Source: Acridotheres tristis
Lineage: Eukaryota > Chordata > Aves > Passeriformes > Sturnidae
Direction of reading: 5' to 3'
NCBI GenBank assembly: GCA_037013685.1
Contig: CM072886.1
Location: 23,629,080 to 23,693,079 of the forward strand
Length of the DNA stretch: 64,000 nucleotides
This document shows, piece after piece, positions 58,201 through 64,000 of this stretch; the first letter of the stretch is position 1, and each line of letters opens with the position of its first letter. The notes beneath the pieces are model-generated. The model searched no databases and had not been told where the DNA came from. It was given only the letters and a program-made list of their open reading frames with translations. The position numbers and the translations under genes are program-made.

Positions 58201-61200
58201 ATGGGTTTGCATTTATGGAATTGGATTGATACTTTAACCTACTAATACATTTGTTTTCTAAATAGTTATGTGGCCCTTTTCATGGAAAAAAAAGACAGAA
58301 ATAGCATTACAAACAAGGGTCATATCTTCCCGTTCTCATCTTTCTGTCACCCGACTCTGCTGCCGCACAAGCTGTCGAGCTGCTAGGGGCTCCCAGTACA
58401 GCCAAAACAGGCTAAGTAGGTGAAAGGTTGTGGAAGAGCACACAAACAAGCTGGCGTGCCTCTTCAGTAGTTCAGTGAGGGAAAGGTTCTGCAGCTGCTC
58501 CAGCAGTTACACAATCTCCCACGGCTGATCATAACTTGCAAAAGTCAAGAGTACAGTAGCTGGATCATTTTACAGCTTGGAGCTGTAAACATGGCAACTC
58601 AGCAGCGCTGAACAGGAGACACCCTTTTTCCTCATTCCCTGCCTTTGTTACCCACGTCTGAAATTATCTGTTAACTCCTTTAAAATAATGGAAAATGAGA
58701 CTGGATTGTGGGTTTCAAAATTGCTTTTCCAAAAAACAGCTAGAGGCTTGCATGAGATTAGCTGTGGGTGTTTAAACTGGGAGTGTAGAGATATCCAAAG
58801 GAAAAAACTGTTTCGGAGTACAGCTATACCATTCAGGAAATAAAGCTAGGACTCAAACTGTGATAAAAGTAGGACTCAAAAATGTTTATCTTGAAATGCT
58901 TGTCACAATTCAGGAGCCTGCTTACTAAGTACGGGAATAGTAATCTTCAGCCAAGTACACCATTGCAGAGGAAATAAAGGAAGACTTTATTGTGTGGCCT
59001 GGTATTGAGTGGCCAGGTACTGATCTAAAGTACATAACTAGGCACAAAATAATGTCCTTTTCCAGCCTCAGCTGACTACCATGGCAGTTTTTGTGGAAGA
59101 GCATGTGGCATCCTCCATGAGAGCTGCAGATGCAGAGGAAAATAAAGAGTAATAGTATCTTCAGGACAGCGGCCACTTTGGGCCATTGCTGCCTTTACTG
59201 TGAACACCTTGTAAAAAGTCAGGGGAAAAGTTAATGTTACCAAAAGAGTACATATTTTAAGGTCTAAATATGTTTCATCTGAACAGTTATATTTTTTTGT
59301 AGGAATATGGAAATAGGGTTAGTGCAACAGGATCTTTCAAATTAAAAGTTTTGGATTAGACATCTTAGGAAACACTTCACCCTGAGAAGGAGTTCTAGCT
59401 TCACCTATAATGGATCAGGGGCTTTGAAGTGGTACTGCTTTTCTTTTTCAGAGTAAATCACTCCAGGTGAAAAGGAGATGTTTTTGCTAAGTTTTCTGTC
59501 AGATGTACTTGATACTGTTGACTGTAACAGGACAATTGGTAAAGTGGATGTGGTGGCTTGTGTTTCTGCTCTGGACTGGAGCCTGAAACTGTTATTCCAG
59601 GTTATGTTGTCTGAGGCTGATCTTAGAAAGCATTTCCAGTTGTTCCCTCTCAGCATTTCCTTCATCAGATTTGAGAGTTTATTTTCTTTTAGTGTCCACA
59701 TCATATGAACTTGAATGAGAGTTTTAGTGTAGGAAATAGTATGCCAAGACATCATCTAGAAAAGGGCTCTCTACGGTGTTACCTGGCCACTCTTTGAAAA
59801 GGCTCATGGTATCTCTGGAATGCCACTTCTCCTCAGTGCTTTGAATTTCCCAAAGGAAGTTTGTTTTTTGTTTGCAACATCTTGACTATTATTGCTGAAG
59901 TGTGAATTCACAGATACCGATCAGTTGTTCTCATAAAGACTGTGTTTCCATAACATACTCAACAGGAGTTGTCTGCACAGTAGGTCTGTGGGAGTTTTCT
60001 TGTTTGACGAAATGTATAGCGACAGGCTGAGATGTGATAACTGCAATCAAATATGAAAATGTAGCTTGTGTATTAAAATATTCCTGATAAAGAGCTAGTA
60101 CAATAAAAAATGTTGCACTGCACAATTAAAATGGTTTGCCTTTGAGTCCGAGTAAATGCAAAATATTTTTGTGTCGTGACTAACAGGTAATGGGTAAATT
60201 GCCAATTCAACATTGCTGGAACGTTAACAACAGTTTAAACAAGGGAACTCTCCCTTTCTCCATTTATTGTGGTGAAATCTCATGGTATATTAGACAAAAT
60301 CCACAGTTTTGCTATGCGACATTAAGTATGTTTTCTTGTTGATGTAATTCTTTTAATATTATTTATTACTCTATCCACTTTGGTATTTTCAAATTCAACT
60401 TTCAATGTAGTGCTTATCTAATAGTCACTGAAATGAAAAACAAAATCATCAGAGCTATGGTGGTACTTGATTTCCAAGATTTCTTCCTACCTAAAGTGAC
60501 ACAAAAACCCACACCAGTTTAATATTTCGTTGTTTCATTTACTGAAATTACACGAATATTTTAAAATTGCTGTGGCGGTTACATTTATATACAGGCATTT
60601 GAACATACATTTCATTTTGTTTCTATATGGGAAAAGACCCTAGATATCAAAAAATACTGAAGGAAGAAAGTACTGAAATATTTACCTATTTAAAAGTTAA
60701 AAATATGTTCCAATACAAGTCTTGATTCCCTATTATTTGGGGCATAATATCTGGGTACAAATAATCAGCAATAAGTTTTCAGGCATTGGTCTCAAAAAGC
60801 CACCTTTGAATGAAAATATTTTAATATACAAGAGGATACAGTGTGTGAAATAGAGATCAAAAATACCTTTGTTGTGAGACCAATTGAATTACAAATTTAG
60901 TTTGAAAAAAAATATATGGACATTTTTTCACTGCACAAAACCAGATTCATTAAAATGTGAAAATCTCCATTTATACCGTATAAGAAGCAGTGTAATTTCT
61001 TCTTACACACTCACACAACTATTGTCAAAGTGAGAGTTCTTAAGCCTTCCATTTTGTGGATACTCATTATGAATACATATTTAACAAAAGTTGAATATTT
61101 GGGCATTTCCTCATTCCAAGAAAGAAATACAAGCTTCTTATTCTTTATTTCAACAGTACTGGAGAAATGCTTTGAAATTGTAATATTCAGATCAAGAAAT

Positions 61201-64000
61201 AAATCCAAGGTAAACAACCTTGAAGATAATCTAGACGAGAAAACTTGGTAATCACCACAAGAGCCTTTGCTAGCTTTCAGCAGGTTCGGAGAGGGAGGAA
61301 AATGTTTTCCCCTGGATAGGGTGTTGGAGAACCAGTTTTCCTTCTGCTTTTTGCTCCAGATATGCTACATGGAATCCTGAAAACTATCTCCTTATTTGCA
61401 ACTCCCTATATGCTGAAGCTTAGGAAAGAGAGGTAAGAATATTATCAAAGAAGCAATGTGGGATTTAATTAGAGTAAGATACTGAAATGGATATTGCATG
61501 GGAGTGTTGCCATGCTGAAGTAAACAAATGTATCTGTGTTGATTTTTATGGGAAGTTTGGGCTTACAGCATGCACATCAAATGATGTACATGCTTATCAC
61601 GTCTCATGTATGCAAACAGTTTTTAAATTCTAAGCATTTCAGTTAAAAGAAGTCAGATCAAATCAATGCCAAGAATACTAATTAGGATGTAATTTTTGCT
61701 GAAAATTACCTTCTTCAAGGCCTTAGAGAAAAAAACAGTGATTTAATAAAATTGAACAAATAAAGACATCTCTATCACATTTCCCTTAGTCAAACCTTCA
61801 TTGCATTTCCCCTCTTTTTGTGAAACACAGTAAGTGGATATGGTATTATTTGCCCTTTCCGTGAGAAAGACTCAAAAAAGTGTTGGACTGCATTTTGAGA
61901 AGCAGTCTGTTGTTTTGTGTGAGCACTTCTGGCTGCTTATAAAAGCTGCAAGACCTTGCAGGTCTGAAGGATTTCAGTCAGAGTTATGAACCCATAGCAC
62001 CTTGAGAAATTAGGTGCTAGGTCTGGCCAACATGCTGAATTAAACTGTACTGTTGAAAACATGGCATGAATTTCCATCTGAAGTCACTCAAAGAGAACAG
62101 TTAGAGAATTTTGAGTCCAAGAATTTTCTCTCTCAAATAAAAAGGGTGTCTATTTAACCATTCCTGGAGAAAAGTATCTAATACTGTACTTTTGAAATAT
62201 CCAATACTTCCAGTCCTTTACAGTCAGTTCATGTTTCAAATCTTGTGCCAAATGCTCAAATCCTCGGAGTAGAGAAGACCCAGAGGGAATTCATAAAATT
62301 ATATAGGAAAGGCACCAATTCACTCTCGCTGAGAAGTAATTTGGTTTGGTTTAGTAACCTGTGAAATAGTTCTGTAAAATTATGAACTTTAAGGAAACTG
62401 TAAAGAGTGTGATTATTGACATCTGCTGTAGGTGACCTTTATGTGCTGAAAAGATCACAAGGTAGTAAAGACAAAAAAATTACAACCTCCTTTCTTTCTT
62501 CTCTTTAATGGTCTGAAATTGAAAAATTGGATCTATTGAACCCCAGTTAAAGTTAGGACAGCCAAATAAAACAAGGCTACAACCTGCAACTTGCAGTTTT
62601 CCAAGTATGTAATTTATATACTTTAGAGACTAAATGCTGCTGCTCGAGGGAGTTGTGAGTCTTCACTCTCACCTGAACATAAATCACTTCATGTTATTTC
62701 CATCCATTCACTACCTCTTCCATTAACTTCTCCCTCTATGGTAAAGAAACATATCCCAGCATTTCAAAGGAATAGATGTACATGTGCAGATCATCCAAAG
62801 CTGTTTGTCCTGATTCTTTTCTCAGGGCTCTGATAAGGGCTGTGTGCCTTGCTATCTCTCCTACTTTTCAGTATCTTTTCTGGCTGTTCTTTCTTTGCTG
62901 TTTGTGTTAACATTATCTAAGCTCCTGGCAGCTTTACGAAATTTGTACTGGTATTGATCAGCTTGCAGGATATGGCAAATATCTTAAAGTCACAGTTGCT
63001 GGCATTACAGCACTATGTAGCAGCTAACATTCCTAGTGCATTAGCTGTGCAAATGACCTTTTAACTCTCTTTAAGAGCATCTCACAGTTGTCCTGAGTCA
63101 GTGTGCCAGTTGCCACAGTAGTCTGAGGGTGGCATTTTAAGTGTCCCTCGTCATCTTGATAAGGGACCAAAAAGGCAGTAGACATTGGGTATGCCCTATG
63201 ACACAGACATTGCCCGAGGGTGCTGGATGCTGGGAAATGCTGAAGGGGGCCCAGATCAGAGCCAGAATAGCATTGCTTTCCTTGATGTAAATATCCCCTG
63301 TGATCACATCAGTTGAATTACTTTTTCCACAGCTCCCTCTGGAAAAGGACCCTGTCTGGTCTTGTCCTGTCTCACTGTTTTCATTTTAATGAACATGTTT
63401 TTCAGAAGTATATTAAGCAACACGACCAGCACTGAGATATGCAAATGCCTTATTCTTACTTTTTTTTTTTTCATTAAGGAAGGTATTAACATTTGCATTT
63501 TTAAAAATTTAATTTTATGGCTGATGCACTGTTTACAGAATGGTCAAAAGGATGTGTTTCCCAGTTCTAGTAGAAGTGTATCCCAGCTGCTGTATTTGTA
63601 CATAACCTTTATTTGGCCTAAGAGAAAGCCTTTATGCTTGCAGAACATATTTATTCTGTGTCATGACTGGGAAACTGTGCTGTCACCGGTAGGGTGCATC
63701 CCAGATTTTCAAATGCTTTTTAAAGTATTTGGGGATCTGACAGCTGTGTCTGAAAATGCATTAAGGAGAGGTTGCTTACATGAATGGACAGGCTTGGTAT
63801 GCTTATTGACTACTGCATTGCTGAAGAGCTGGCTGTAATATTCTGTACTCAGAGTTCAGATAGTAACTCATGAGATGTATTCGTTAAGTGGACGATTATC
63901 AGCAGGATGGTGGGAAATCTTCTTGCCAGCTGCACATATTAAGTACTGGGCATAGCTACTGCAGTGAGAGATACTAGAGGGGATTGCTGGGACATCCTTG
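55298..64000. other. Intergenic region upstream of PDK4
   Basis: About 8.7 kb with no recognised gene. Open frames such as 55,936-56,136 plus (hydrophobic, AT-driven), 59,405-59,755 minus and 63,362-63,838 plus show no family similarity, start context or splice partner. The next gene in the mammalian order, DYNC1I1, is not visible. The stretch 58,330-58,620 is somewhat richer in CpG and short G+C blocks than its neighbours, but I cannot name it. Confidence 0.5.

Noticed and set aside
59405..59755. 116-codon open frame on the minus strand
   Set aside because: Looked at as a possible retrocopy or lone exon; no recognisable motif, and a shorter frame overlaps it on the other strand.
63362..63838. 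158-codon open frame at the right edge
   Set aside because: No recognised domain, low-complexity T-rich part inside, and no sign of exon structure. I could not link it to DYNC1I1.

Overview
This is vertebrate nuclear DNA, most likely from a bird. It has large introns with GT-AG splice sites, CpG-island promoters, AATAAA poly(A) signals and CR1 LINE fragments, including one ending in the typical ATTCTGTG octamers. The genes are compact compared with their mammalian counterparts. I could run no database search; gene names rest on reading spliced exons against remembered family sequences and on gene order.

The layout matches the known vertebrate block PON2 - ASB4 - PDK4 (human 7q21.3), in the same order and orientation. 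From left to right: (1) 1-5,650, minus strand, the 5' end of a paraoxonase gene, best read as PON2. Exon 1, intron 1 and exon 2 are present and the rest lies off the left edge. Its CpG island holds a very regular 23-bp minisatellite and a (GGGAC)n stretch in the 5' leader. (2) 5,650-21,315, intergenic, with a CR1 remnant in two pieces (6.3-7.45 kb) and a heavily decayed reverse-transcriptase relic that is not CR1-like (10.05-11.08 kb). (3) 21,316-about 32,000, plus strand, complete ASB4 in five coding exons (435 codons), with a TATA box about 130 bp before the start codon. (4) 32-44.5 kb, intergenic, with a CR1 3' end at 32.9-33.2 kb. (5) 44.5-54.65 kb, minus strand, complete PDK4 in eleven coding exons (417 codons), a long 3'UTR and a CpG-island promoter with a 54-bp GT-rich tandem repeat just upstream. 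(6) 55.3-64 kb, no gene recognised. In mammals the next gene is DYNC1I1, which probably starts beyond the window.

The genes do not form an operon-like system. PON2 is a membrane-associated lactonase, ASB4 a Cullin-5 ubiquitin-ligase substrate receptor, and PDK4 the mitochondrial kinase that shuts down pyruvate dehydrogenase. They are linked by ancient synteny; in mammals part of this block (PON2/PON3/ASB4) lies in an imprinted cluster. I found no RNA gene, CRISPR array, prokaryotic feature or clearly new system. The most interesting items are the tandem repeats at both CpG islands, the 5'-leader G-rich repeat of PON2, the non-CR1 retrotransposon relic, and an overlapping upstream ORF at ASB4.
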